This document shows positions 8,529 through 16,631 of a DNA stretch of 64,000 nucleotides, one piece after another. Location: assembly GCF_000282315.2 (NCBI RefSeq), contig NZ_AKJN02000011.1:310001-374000 (forward strand), in the 5' to 3' direction. This DNA comes from Pseudomonas sp. GM41(2012) (GTDB lineage: Bacteria; Pseudomonadota; Gammaproteobacteria; Pseudomonadales; Pseudomonadaceae). The notes beneath the pieces are model-generated. The model saw only the letters and a program-made list of their open reading frames with translations. It had not been told where the DNA came from and made no database searches. Positions within the stretch are counted from its first letter, which is position 1, and every line of letters starts with the position of its first letter. The translations under genes and the position numbers were made by a program.

Positions 8529-11500
8529 TCACAGTCGCGATGTCGGAACCGGCGCACACGCGACACTGCTACCCGGTTGCAGGTACGGCATCAGAATCGG
8601 CGCCATCCCCTTGAGCACTTGCACCGGCAGGGCCGAGGTGAACTTGAACGCTTCGGCCGATTGCCCGGGCACGAACGCCGTCATCGTGCCGAAGTGACTG
8701 TCGCCGATGTAGAACACGAAGGTCGCGGTGCGGTTAATGGATTTCGAACTCAGAATTCGCCCACCTGAGCCGAAGGCTTCGATGCGGTTATCGCCCGTAC
8801 CGGTTTTACCGCCCATGGCCAATGGTTTGCCATCAGGCGTTACGAAACTGCCGGAGATACGTTTGGCTGTACCGGCATCCACCACTTGCGACAACGCTTC
8901 GCGCATGGCGGCGGCCACCTCGGAAGGCATCACCCGTTTACCGACATCCGGGTCATTGATCAGTTTGGTTTCATACGGCGTGTTCGCCGCGAAGTGCAGG
9001 CTGTCGATGCGCAGTGTCGGCATGCGCACGCCGTCGTTGAGGATGGTACCGATCAGCTCCGCCAAGGCTGCCGGACGGTCGCCGGAACTGCCGATGGCGG
9101 TGGCCAGCGACGGTACCAGGTGATCGAACGGATAGCCGACTTTCTGCCAGCGCTGGTGAATGTCGAGGAACGCCTCGATCTCCAGCATGGTGCGAATGCG
9201 GCTGTCGCGGGCACCCTTGTGGCGGCTTTTGAACAGCCAGCTGTAGACTTCCTGGCGTTCGAACTGGCTGGCTTTGACGATCTGGCTGAACTTGGCATCC
9301 GGGTTGTTCAGCAGGTAACCCATCAACCACAAATCGAGCGGGTGGACCTTGGCGATGAAGCCCTGGTCCGGCAAATCGTAGGCGCCAGGGCCGTAGCTTT
9401 CGTAAAGCCGCTGGAGTCGTTCGTCAGTCAGTTTTTCGGTGAGCTTGGCGCCTTTCAGGTGCGAGCGCACGAACATGTTGAAGCTTTCCTGGCTGGCCTG
9501 TGGCAACAGATAACGATGCACTGCGGCCATGCGAATCGGGGTCGGGCGCATGCTGTCGAGGAATGTCTCGAGCCGCGCCTGGGTGTCCTTGTTCTTGTAC
9601 TTCTTCCAGAATTTCAGCAGGAACGACGTGCCTTCGCGGTCGGCAAACGAAGCCAGGTATTCCTGGCGCCGAGGGTCGCGGTCGTCCTTGAGCAATTCGG
9701 CGCTGCTGTTGGCGCCTGAATACGTGGTGTAGCGCACCAGGTCACGCATCAGCCGAATGAACGGCAGGTTGATCGACTCGCGCAGGGCATCGCGCAGGGT
9801 AGGGAGACGGCCGTTGTCTTCTTTGCGAAAGTTAACGAAGGTGTGCAGCCCGCCACCGGTGAAAAAAGCTTCACCGGGGCTGGCCGAGTATTTGCGATCC
9901 AGTGCAGCGCCGAGCATGGCTGGCAAGTTGCGGTCTTTGTTCTGGATCAGGTAATCGACGGCCCAGCGACTCAGGCGGTCCTGATCAGGGACGTCGACCT
10001 TCTTCAGTTCCGGGATGGTCATCGTTGCGTATTTATCGTGCAGCTCGGCCATGATCTGCAAATAGGTGGTCAGCACACGCATCTTGGCGGTGGAGCCCAG
10101 CTCCAGCTTGCTGCCTTCATTGATATCGAACGGCTGGTCGGTGCTGTCGGTCTGCACCCGCACCCGCGAGCCGTCCGGGGTCAGTTCGAACAGCGTGAAG
10201 CTGTAGCGCACCTGGGTGGTGCTGGTGGGAGTCAGCAGGCGTTCGCCCATCAAGCCGATCTGCGCCGCAAACACAGGGTCGGCCAGATGCTTCAGGTACT
10301 CGGTAGCCTGGGTTTGCAATTCGCCTTGCAGGGTGCTGGTGGCGGAAAGATCAAGGCGATCGAGGTCGTACAGCGGACGGTTGAGCAACCCGCCCAGACG
10401 ACTGCGAGCCACGCTGATGCCTTTGTTGGTTTCGATCGGCTGAATGGTTGGCTGCGTTTGCCAGTCGCGATAGGTCACTTTGCTGGCCAATGCCGCTGCC
10501 GCGAGTGGCGCATCGATCACGTCATTCTGTGCCAGCAGGCGAATGTGGCTGTCGGTGAGGTCGGCCAGTTCCTCGCGCCCCTTGGTCAGGTAGTGGGAAG
10601 GGCGACGCTGGGCAATCATCAAAGACAGCATCTCACGCAGGGCCAGACCTTTTTCCGACATGCTTTTCGGATCTGTCTCCTTGCTGGCCAGCCGCTCGTT
10701 GGCCTGGTTGAAATCAGCGCCGTACCAGACGCGCAAACCTTCGGCCATGCCATGCACTTCACCGTGGCCCGGTACTGCCGACAGGGGCACGCTGTTGAGG
10801 TAGTCGCGAATCACGTTCTGCCGGGCTTCGAGGGTCTCCGGTCCGGCCTGATAGGCGCGCACACTGGCAGAAATCATCTGACGGATTTTTTCCCCGCCCG
10901 ACACGGTCAGGCCATCGGGCGAATGCCGGTACTTCTCAAGTTGCGTTGCCAGGGTACTGCCGCCCGCCGACTGGCCCGGCAGGTGCATCAACTTGGCGAC
11001 CTGGGACCACGCCGCCATGCCGAACCGAGGCCAGTCCACGGCAGGGTTGGCCCGGGGCTGACGGGGATCGAGCAGAAAGCGGTTTTCGATGAACAGCAAA
11101 CTGTTGACCACCACGGGGGGGATCGCCGCAAAGCTTGAATACAGTTGTTGTGGGTACTTGTACTGGTAAAGCGGTGCCGCACGGCAATCGGTGATCACCA
11201 ATCCAGCCTGGATTTTCTCCGCGTAGGGCACGAAAAAGCCCTTGTCGGTGTAGTCCATCAACTTTTGCGAAAACCGGGTCTGTGACGCCACAACATAGTC
11301 ACGCTTGATCAGACGCGGCAGGAACTCATCCAGAGAGCTGTAGCCCAGACGCAGGTCGAAAGGACCGGCACCGGGATAGCGAATGGCATCGCTGGGGCCG
11401 GGTTTCAGCTCGTAGCTGAGGGTGGCGGCGTATTGGCTGAGTTCCCGGGATTGGAACTTCGACGTGCGCATTTCCTTGGCGGCGGCCAGCCCCAGGACAA

Positions 11501-11660
11501 CCAGGATAATCAGCAACAACAACCAGAACGCACCCCAGCCGTGCTTTGTGCGACTGCTTCGGGGTTTTTCAGGTAAAGGCGCTTCGTCCATACGTTCAGT
11601 CGGAACCACATTTTTACTCGAATCGGTTTGCCACAAAGCGCCCATAGTCGACTGATCCAT
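8529..11660 (-). CDS. Atypical class A-like penicillin-binding protein (GT51 plus transpeptidase)
   Basis: A 1043-residue inner-membrane protein with one N-terminal membrane segment (about residues 42-61) and the rest periplasmic. A GT51-like domain shows IENRFLLD (~191-198) and GGSTLATQLEK (~233-243), followed by RDYLNSVPL. A transpeptidase domain shows the SxxK serine in GSTAKMR (Ser523, Lys526), an SIN triad within ESINLPFIR, and the KTG box in GGKTGTGDNR. The transpeptidase triad is intact. The glycosyltransferase motifs deviate: EDR is ENR, the usual His is lost, and the second catalytic Glu region reads KIRQMIS, with Gln at the expected Glu by my alignment. It is longer than PBP1a (about 800 residues). 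It probably crosslinks peptidoglycan; polymerase activity is doubtful. Confidence 0.75.
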   Translation of the reverse strand: MDQSTMGALWQTDSSKNVVPTERMDEAPLPEKPRSSRTKHGWGAFWLLLLIILVVLGLAAAKEMRTSKFQSRELSQYAATLSYELKPGPSDAIRYPGAGPFDLRLGYSSLDEFLPRLIKRDYVVASQTRFSQKLMDYTDKGFFVPYAEKIQAGLVITDCRAAPLYQYKYPQQLYSSFAAIPPVVVNSLLFIENRFLLDPRQPRANPAVDWPRFGMAAWSQVAKLMHLPGQSAGGSTLATQLEKYRHSPDGLTVSGGEKIRQMISASVRAYQAGPETLEARQNVIRDYLNSVPLSAVPGHGEVHGMAEGLRVWYGADFNQANERLASKETDPKSMSEKGLALREMLSLMIAQRRPSHYLTKGREELADLTDSHIRLLAQNDVIDAPLAAAALASKVTYRDWQTQPTIQPIETNKGISVARSRLGGLLNRPLYDLDRLDLSATSTLQGELQTQATEYLKHLADPVFAAQIGLMGERLLTPTSTTQVRYSFTLFELTPDGSRVRVQTDSTDQPFDINEGSKLELGSTAKMRVLTTYLQIMAELHDKYATMTIPELKKVDVPDQDRLSRWAVDYLIQNKDRNLPAMLGAALDRKYSASPGEAFFTGGGLHTFVNFRKEDNGRLPTLRDALRESINLPFIRLMRDLVRYTTYSGANSSAELLKDDRDPRRQEYLASFADREGTSFLLKFWKKYKNKDTQARLETFLDSMRPTPIRMAAVHRYLLPQASQESFNMFVRSHLKGAKLTEKLTDERLQRLYESYGPGAYDLPDQGFIAKVHPLDLWLMGYLLNNPDAKFSQIVKASQFERQEVYSWLFKSRHKGARDSRIRTMLEIEAFLDIHQRWQKVGYPFDHLVPSLATAIGSSGDRPAALAELIGTILNDGVRMPTLRIDSLHFAANTPYETKLINDPDVGKRVMPSEVAAAMREALSQVVDAGTAKRISGSFVTPDGKPLAMGGKTGTGDNRIEAFGSGGRILSSKSINRTATFVFYIGDSHFGTMTAFVPGQSAEAFKFTSALPVQVLKGMAPILMPYLQPGSSVACAPVPTSRL

Positions 11661-12359
11661 TCACGCAGATTGAGAGGACTTGTCTGAAGCTTAGACGGTG
11701 GTTGGCGTTGGTGAAAAAATTGTGAATACACAAATATCGATTTCCCATCATTCCCTGTGCCGAAGGCGCTTTTGTGGTGAGGGGGCTTTATGTGGTGAGG
11801 GGAATTTATGTGGTGAGGGGGTTTCTGTGGCGAGGGGGCTTGCCCCCGTTGGACTGCGAAGCAGTCCCATCAGGAACATCGCGTGTACCGGTTTTACGAC
11901 TGCTGCGCAGCCGAACGGGGCGATGCGGCGTTCCGACAAGCCCCCTCGCCACAAAAGCCCCCTAGCCACAGCAAGCTCACTCGTCATGCGCGGTGGGGAG
12001 TCTGAAATGCCTGAACCAGAGCCATCGGGCTGTAAATTCTGCGCAGGAAGGGGCATGACGATGCACCATTACCGTGCAATACTCCGTGCCGTTTCATTGG
12101 CGAATAATCCTACTTAATGCAGGTAATGCCCCTCCGTAAACCGGACTTTTACCGAGAGTTCTCGCTGAATGTTGTGGTTTATAGAGTGAAAAACCCTGTA
12201 GGAAGCTTTTTATACTGCACGCCCCGCTGATCTTGCAGGTTTTGTCCTGCAAGACGGGTTTGCCCACGAAGCAGGCCCGGTTTCAAAAAAGCATTGGCTT
12301 ACCGGTCAGCGCTTCGACACTCGGTGGTCATATCCAATAACAAGATGAGGTTGTACCCC
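11661..12359. other. Intergenic region: repeat block plus permease leader
   Basis: About 700 bp with no supported gene. It holds the tandem/inverted repeat block at 11773-11970. Further on is a perfect leader hairpin, CTTGCAGG (12231-12238) with CCTGCAAG (12245-12252), upstream of the permease start. A TATACT -10-like hexamer precedes that hairpin. Confidence 0.5.
11773..11970. repeat. Short tandem repeats with inverted copies (GTGGCGAGGGGGCTTG family)
   Basis: Four head-to-tail 17-18 bp units starting TGTGGTGAGGGG or TGTGGCGAGGGG occupy 11773-11842. Two inverted copies (CAAGCCCCCTCGCCACA 11937-11953 and a variant 11954-11970) close the far side. The transcript could fold into one long hairpin. 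The core belongs to a dispersed repeat family common in fluorescens-group genomes. Confidence 0.75.
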
Positions 12360-13778
12360 ATGCCAGGCAATCACCTGCCCAATGGCGAGACCGCTCAAGG
12401 CGGCCCGCTCAAACGCGAACTCGGCGAACGGCATATTCGCTTGATGGCGCTCGGTGCCTGTATCGGCGTCGGTCTGTTCCTCGGTTCGGCCAAAGCCATC
12501 GAGATGGCTGGTCCGGCAATCATGCTTTCTTACATCATCGGCGGTCTGGCGATCCTTGTGATCATGCGCGCCCTCGGCGAGATGGCGGTGCACAACCCGG
12601 TCGCCGGCTCCTTCAGCCGGTATGCTCAAGACTACCTCGGCCCATTGGCGGGCTTCCTGACCGGTTGGAATTACTGGTTCCTGTGGCTGGTGACCTGCGT
12701 TGCGGAAATCACCGCGGTGGCGGTGTACATGGGCGTCTGGTTCCCCGATGTGCCGCGCTGGATCTGGGCGCTCGCCGCGCTGATCAGCATGGGCTCGATC
12801 AACCTGATCGCGGTGAAAGCCTTCGGTGAGTTCGAATTCTGGTTCGCCCTGATCAAGATCGTCACCATCATTGCGATGGTGGTTGGCGGCATCGGCGTGA
12901 TCGCGTTCGGCTTCGGCAACGACGGTGTGGCGCTGGGGATTTCCAATCTCTGGGCACACGGCGGCTTCATGCCCAACGGCGTGCAGGGCGTGTTGATGTC
13001 CCTGCAAATGGTGATGTTCGCCTACCTCGGCGTCGAGATGATCGGCCTGACCGCGGGTGAAGCGAAGAACCCGCAGAAGACCATTCCCAATGCGATCGGC
13101 TCGGTGTTCTGGCGGATTCTGCTGTTCTACGTCGGCGCGTTGTTCGTGATCCTGTCGATCTACCCGTGGAACGAAATCGGCACCCAGGGCAGCCCGTTCG
13201 TGATGACCTTCGAGCGTCTGGGCATCAAGACCGCCGCCGGCATCATCAACTTCGTGGTGATTACCGCGGCACTGTCGTCCTGCAACGGTGGCATCTTCAG
13301 CACCGGGCGCATGCTGTACAGCCTGGCGCAGAACGGTCAGGCCCCGGCCGGCTTCGCCAAGACCTCGAACAACGGTGTGCCGCGTCGCGCGTTGCTGTTG
13401 TCGATCTTCGTGCTGTTATTGGGTGTGCTGCTCAACTACATGGTCCCGGAGAAAGTGTTCGTCTGGGTGACGGCGATTGCCACCTTCGGCGCGATTTGGA
13501 CCTGGGTGATGATCCTGCTGGCCCAGCTCAAGTTCCGCCAAGGCCTGAGCGCCAGCGAACGTGCCGGTCTGAAATACAAGATGTGGCTGTACCCGGTCAG
13601 CTCGTACCTGGCGCTGGCGTTTTTGGTGCTGGTGGTTGGCCTGATGGCGTACTTCCCGGACACTCGCGTGGCGCTCTATGTGGGCCCGGCGTTCCTGGTG
13701 CTGCTGACGGTGTTGTTCTACGTGTTCAAGCTGCAACCGACCAATGTGTCGCAGGGTGCGGTGCGTTCGGCTTCGTAA
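12360..13778 (+). CDS. APC-family amino acid permease (proline/GABA/histidine permease-like)
   Basis: A 472-residue inner-membrane transporter with about 12 hydrophobic segments. The N-terminal family signature is LGERHIRLMALGACIGVGLF followed by AMAGPAIMLSY-type helices; the conserved AGEAKNPQKTIPNAI loop marks the amino acid transporter (ProY/GabP/HutT) branch. The ATG at 12360 has GAGG nine bases upstream; the 22 in-frame codons before it lack such a site. By family it performs proton-coupled amino acid uptake; the substrate cannot be read from sequence. It stands alone with its own terminator at 13797 and a leader hairpin upstream. Confidence 0.82.
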   Translation: MPGNHLPNGETAQGGPLKRELGERHIRLMALGACIGVGLFLGSAKAIEMAGPAIMLSYIIGGLAILVIMRALGEMAVHNPVAGSFSRYAQDYLGPLAGFLTGWNYWFLWLVTCVAEITAVAVYMGVWFPDVPRWIWALAALISMGSINLIAVKAFGEFEFWFALIKIVTIIAMVVGGIGVIAFGFGNDGVALGISNLWAHGGFMPNGVQGVLMSLQMVMFAYLGVEMIGLTAGEAKNPQKTIPNAIGSVFWRILLFYVGALFVILSIYPWNEIGTQGSPFVMTFERLGIKTAAGIINFVVITAALSSCNGGIFSTGRMLYSLAQNGQAPAGFAKTSNNGVPRRALLLSIFVLLLGVLLNYMVPEKVFVWVTAIATFGAIWTWVMILLAQLKFRQGLSASERAGLKYKMWLYPVSSYLALAFLVLVVGLMAYFPDTRVALYVGPAFLVLLTVLFYVFKLQPTNVSQGAVRSAS

Positions 13779-13796
13779 GTCGTAACGCCTGAAATG

Positions 13797-13829
13797 AAAA
13801 AGCCCCGGTCGTGATGATCGGGGCTTTTG
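13797..13829 (+). terminator. Rho-independent terminator after the permease
   Basis: AAAAAGCCCCG (13797-13807) pairs with CGGGGCTTTT (13819-13828), forming a GC stem with an A-run before and T-run after. It starts 18 bp past the stop codon. Confidence 0.88.
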
Positions 13830-13845
13830 CGTTTGGAGGGTCAAA

Positions 13846-13949
13846 AGATCGCAGCCTCGTTTCACTCGACAGCTCCTACAGGAATCGCGAGGACGATCGG
13901 CAAACACATTTCCCTGTAGGAGCTGTCGAGTGAAACGAGGCTGCGATCT
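13846..13949. repeat. REP pair (REPIN-like), GTAGGAGCTGTCGAGTGAAACGAGG type
   Basis: Two perfect 37-bp inverted arms (13846-13882 and 13913-13949) flank a 30-bp spacer. The arms read CCTGTAGGAGCTG outward to GCTGCGATCT. It fills the convergent gap between the permease terminator and the opgC stop. Confidence 0.88.
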
Positions 13950-13956
13950 CTTGATC

Positions 13957-15081
13957 TTAAGCGGCCGCCACCGACATTTGCCGATTCAACCGCTTGTTGA
14001 AATCCAGCCACGCCCCCAGCAACGCCATCACCCCGGCACCCACCAACGCGGTGAAAACCTGCATGGCAAATGCGTCGTCGGTCAGGGCGTTGAGCATGTC
14101 CGCCAACGGCGCCAACAGCACGCCGAGGCAGAAAACTTCCAGTGAGTAGCGCCCCATGCGGCAGCATTGCTGCGCCAGCCAGTTTTGCGTCCAGCCGTTG
14201 CCGGGCAAGAGCCTGGCGGTGACATAGGCCAGCGCCAGGAAGTGCAGCAGACGGACTGGCGACAGATCGGTCTTGCTGATCGGGTACAGCAGGTTGCTCA
14301 GGCTGGCAGGCATCAGGGCATCGTGTATTTCCGGCCAGCGCCAGGAGACAGTAATCACCCCGGTCACCACCACGTACACCGCCGCGCTGACAAACAAGGG
14401 CTGGCGCAACAGCGGGCGAGTGTCGGGCAACCGTGGCCGCAGCCCGTGAATCGCCATAAAGCCGCCGAGGATAAACAGCAGTTGCCAGGTGACGGGGTTG
14501 AAGTACCACACACCGTCCTTGATGGCCGCCAGGTTCCAGCCAAACCGCGGTGCCAGCACGTACACCGCCAATGACACCGCTACCACCGCCCACGGCTTGC
14601 GCACCAGCAACGGCAGGACCAGTGGCAATCCCGCCAGCAGCACGATGTACAGCGGCAGCGGGTCCATCAGGTTCGGCTTGAAGCGCAGCAGTAACTCATC
14701 CGTCAACGCTTGCTGGGGGTTGGTGATGAAGTGATGCAAGCCCATTTCCTCCACCAGATCGCGGGTTTCCACATGGCTGTTGGCGAAGAACACGATGCCC
14801 ATCAGCATGGCCAGCAGGAAAATATGGACCACGTAGAGCACCCAGGCGCGCCGCAGAATCTTCACGCAGGCGATCAGGTAACCATCGCGCGCAAGGATTT
14901 TGCCGTAGGCCAGGACGGCCGCGTAGCCGGCGAGAAACACGAATATTTCTGCGGCATCGCTGAAACCGAGATTGCGCAGGGTGATTTGGCCAAGGGGGTT
15001 GTGAGGCACGTGATCCCAAAAAATGAAGATCAGTGCCAGGCCGCGAAAAAAGTCGATTCGGTGATCGCGCTCAAACGTCAT
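13957..15081 (-). CDS. opgC: OpgC-family membrane acyltransferase
   Basis: A 374-residue polytopic membrane protein starting MTFERDHRIDFFRGLALIFI; the RDxxxDxxRG-type opening and FWDHVPHNPLGQITLRNLGF match OpgC proteins. About ten hydrophobic helices follow. I chose ATG 15081 because upstream in-frame sequence is basic, Cys/Pro-rich and not membrane-like. OpgC proteins transfer succinyl groups onto periplasmic glucans; related acyltransferases modify other surface glycans. It is divergent from the gtrABC-type operon across 236 bp, so an envelope-glycan modification role fits. The substrate is inferred; it is not next to opgGH. Confidence 0.75.
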   Translation of the reverse strand: MTFERDHRIDFFRGLALIFIFWDHVPHNPLGQITLRNLGFSDAAEIFVFLAGYAAVLAYGKILARDGYLIACVKILRRAWVLYVVHIFLLAMLMGIVFFANSHVETRDLVEEMGLHHFITNPQQALTDELLLRFKPNLMDPLPLYIVLLAGLPLVLPLLVRKPWAVVAVSLAVYVLAPRFGWNLAAIKDGVWYFNPVTWQLLFILGGFMAIHGLRPRLPDTRPLLRQPLFVSAAVYVVVTGVITVSWRWPEIHDALMPASLSNLLYPISKTDLSPVRLLHFLALAYVTARLLPGNGWTQNWLAQQCCRMGRYSLEVFCLGVLLAPLADMLNALTDDAFAMQVFTALVGAGVMALLGAWLDFNKRLNRQMSVAAA

Positions 15082-15317
15082 GACGGCAGGCTCGTGAACG
15101 GATGTGGGAATAAGGAGTATCAGAAGGCGTTGCGTGCAGCACATCGGCGGCGGCGCGCAGGGTGGCGTGATTCGCTGGCAATTGCAAAACCGGGATATTA
15201 CGGGATGTCTCCAGGCATTCAGGCAAGCCCTGACCGCTGGTCTGAAAGGTCCGCCCACCTGTGATTTCTGACAGTAGACAAGTTCAAAGTTTTATGACGT
15301 GAAACGGGAGAATCGCC

Positions 15318-15692
15318 ATGAGATTCTTGTGGAAAGGATTTTCCAGCTACACGGTAGTCGGGGTCGCCAACACGCTGATTCACTGGCAAATTTTTTTCCT
15401 GCTGAGCGTGGGGGCCGGCCTCAGTCAGGCTGTCAGCAACCTGGCTGCCTTCTGCGTTGCCGCCTCGTTTTCCTTCTACATGAACGCGCTGTATACCTTC
15501 GAAGCCAAGGCGTCGGTCGGCGGTTATCTTCTATTCTTGGGAACCATGGGGGCGCTGAGTCTGGGCGTTGGCCATGCAGGCGACGTGTGGAGACTTCATG
15601 GCCTGCTGACGGTGGCTATTTTTTCGGTATTGAGCCTGGTGCTTGGCTTTCTGTTTTCAAAGTACGTGGTCTTTCGCGAGCGTAACGCATGA
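15318..15692 (+). CDS. gtrA: GtrA-family flippase-like membrane protein
   Basis: A 124-residue protein with four hydrophobic segments, opening FLWKGFSSYTVVGVANTLIH and ending FLFSKYVVFRERNA, both typical of GtrA (the KY/F-VF-R tail is family-conserved). GGGAG precedes the ATG. GtrA proteins are proposed to flip undecaprenyl-phosphate-glucose across the inner membrane. Its TGA overlaps the gtrB start by four bases (ATGA at 15689-15692). It opens a three-gene operon with gtrB and a GtrC-like transferase. Confidence 0.85.
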   Translation: MRFLWKGFSSYTVVGVANTLIHWQIFFLLSVGAGLSQAVSNLAAFCVAASFSFYMNALYTFEAKASVGGYLLFLGTMGALSLGVGHAGDVWRLHGLLTVAIFSVLSLVLGFLFSKYVVFRERNA

Positions 15693-16630
15693 AAGTCTCG
15701 TTGATCGTTCCGGTATTCAATGAAGAACAGGCGATCAGCCTGTTTTATCAGGCAGTGCGTCGCGAGTTGAGGCTTGACCAGGCCGAGGTCGAAATCGTGT
15801 TCATCAACGATGGCAGTTCCGACCGGACGGCGGAGGAGGTCAAGGCCTTGGCGCAGGCCGATGAACAGGTCTTACTGATCAACTTCTCGCGCAACTTCGG
15901 CAAGGAACCGGCGTTGTTCGCCGGCCTGGAATATGCCACCGGCGATGCGGTGATTCCCATGGATGTCGATTTGCAGGACCCGATCAGCGTTATCCCGCGG
16001 TTGATTGGCGAATGGCAAAAAGGCGCGGATGTGGTGCTTGCCAAGCGCCGGAATCGCACCGCCGACAGTTACCTGAAACGCCACAGCGCTTCGCTGTTCT
16101 ACCGTGTGCTGAACCGCATCGCTTACACCCGCATCGAAGAAAACGTCGGGGATTTTCGACTGATGGATCGCAAGGTGGTCGACGTGATTCGCGCGCTGCC
16201 CGAGCACCAGTTGTTCATGAAAGGCGTGCTGTCGTGGGCCGGGTTCAACACCGTGGTGGTGGAATACGAACGCGCCGAGCGAGCGGCGGGCACCAGCAAG
16301 TTCAATGGCTGGAAACTCTGGAACCTGGCGCTGGAAGGCGTGACCTCGTTCAGTACGGTGCCGTTGCGCTTATGGACTTACATCGGTGGCGGAATTTCGA
16401 TCTTCGCGGTGCTCTACGCGGTGTACATGGTGCTGGACAAGATTTTCTTCGGCAACAGCGTCCCCGGTTACCCGTCGTTGATGACGGCTATTCTGTTTCT
16501 CGGCGGCGTGCAGCTGATCGGTATCGGCATCCTCGGTGAGTACGTCGGCCGCATCTACATCGAAGCCAAGCATCGGCCGCGTTATGTGGTGAAAGACATC
16601 GTCGGCGGCAAAGACCGGCTCGGGATTTAG
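15689..16630 (+). CDS. gtrB: GtrB-type bactoprenol glycosyltransferase (GT2)
   Basis: A 313-residue GT2 glycosyltransferase. The N-terminal catalytic domain has VSLIVPVFNEEQAI, FINDGSSDRTAEE and the DxD-type MDVDLQDP; FSRNFGKEPALFAGLEYATG is characteristic of GtrB. Two C-terminal membrane helices (around LWTYIGGGISIFAVLYAVYM and LFLGGVQLIGIGILGEYVG) end in a basic tail. By family it loads glucose from UDP-glucose onto undecaprenyl phosphate at the cytoplasmic face. It overlaps gtrA by four bases, and the next gene starts one base after its stop, so the three form a single operon. Confidence 0.88.
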   Translation: MKVSLIVPVFNEEQAISLFYQAVRRELRLDQAEVEIVFINDGSSDRTAEEVKALAQADEQVLLINFSRNFGKEPALFAGLEYATGDAVIPMDVDLQDPISVIPRLIGEWQKGADVVLAKRRNRTADSYLKRHSASLFYRVLNRIAYTRIEENVGDFRLMDRKVVDVIRALPEHQLFMKGVLSWAGFNTVVVEYERAERAAGTSKFNGWKLWNLALEGVTSFSTVPLRLWTYIGGGISIFAVLYAVYMVLDKIFFGNSVPGYPSLMTAILFLGGVQLIGIGILGEYVGRIYIEAKHRPRYVVKDIVGGKDRLGI

Positions 16631-16631
16631 C

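Noticed and set aside
9843..11138. Long 431-codon plus-strand frame opposite the penicillin-binding protein gene
   Set aside because: It is a GC-driven shadow frame; the minus-strand protein has complete catalytic motifs.
11773..11842. Possible CRISPR array
   Set aside because: Units are head-to-tail without spacers, only 17-18 bp long, and no cas genes are present.
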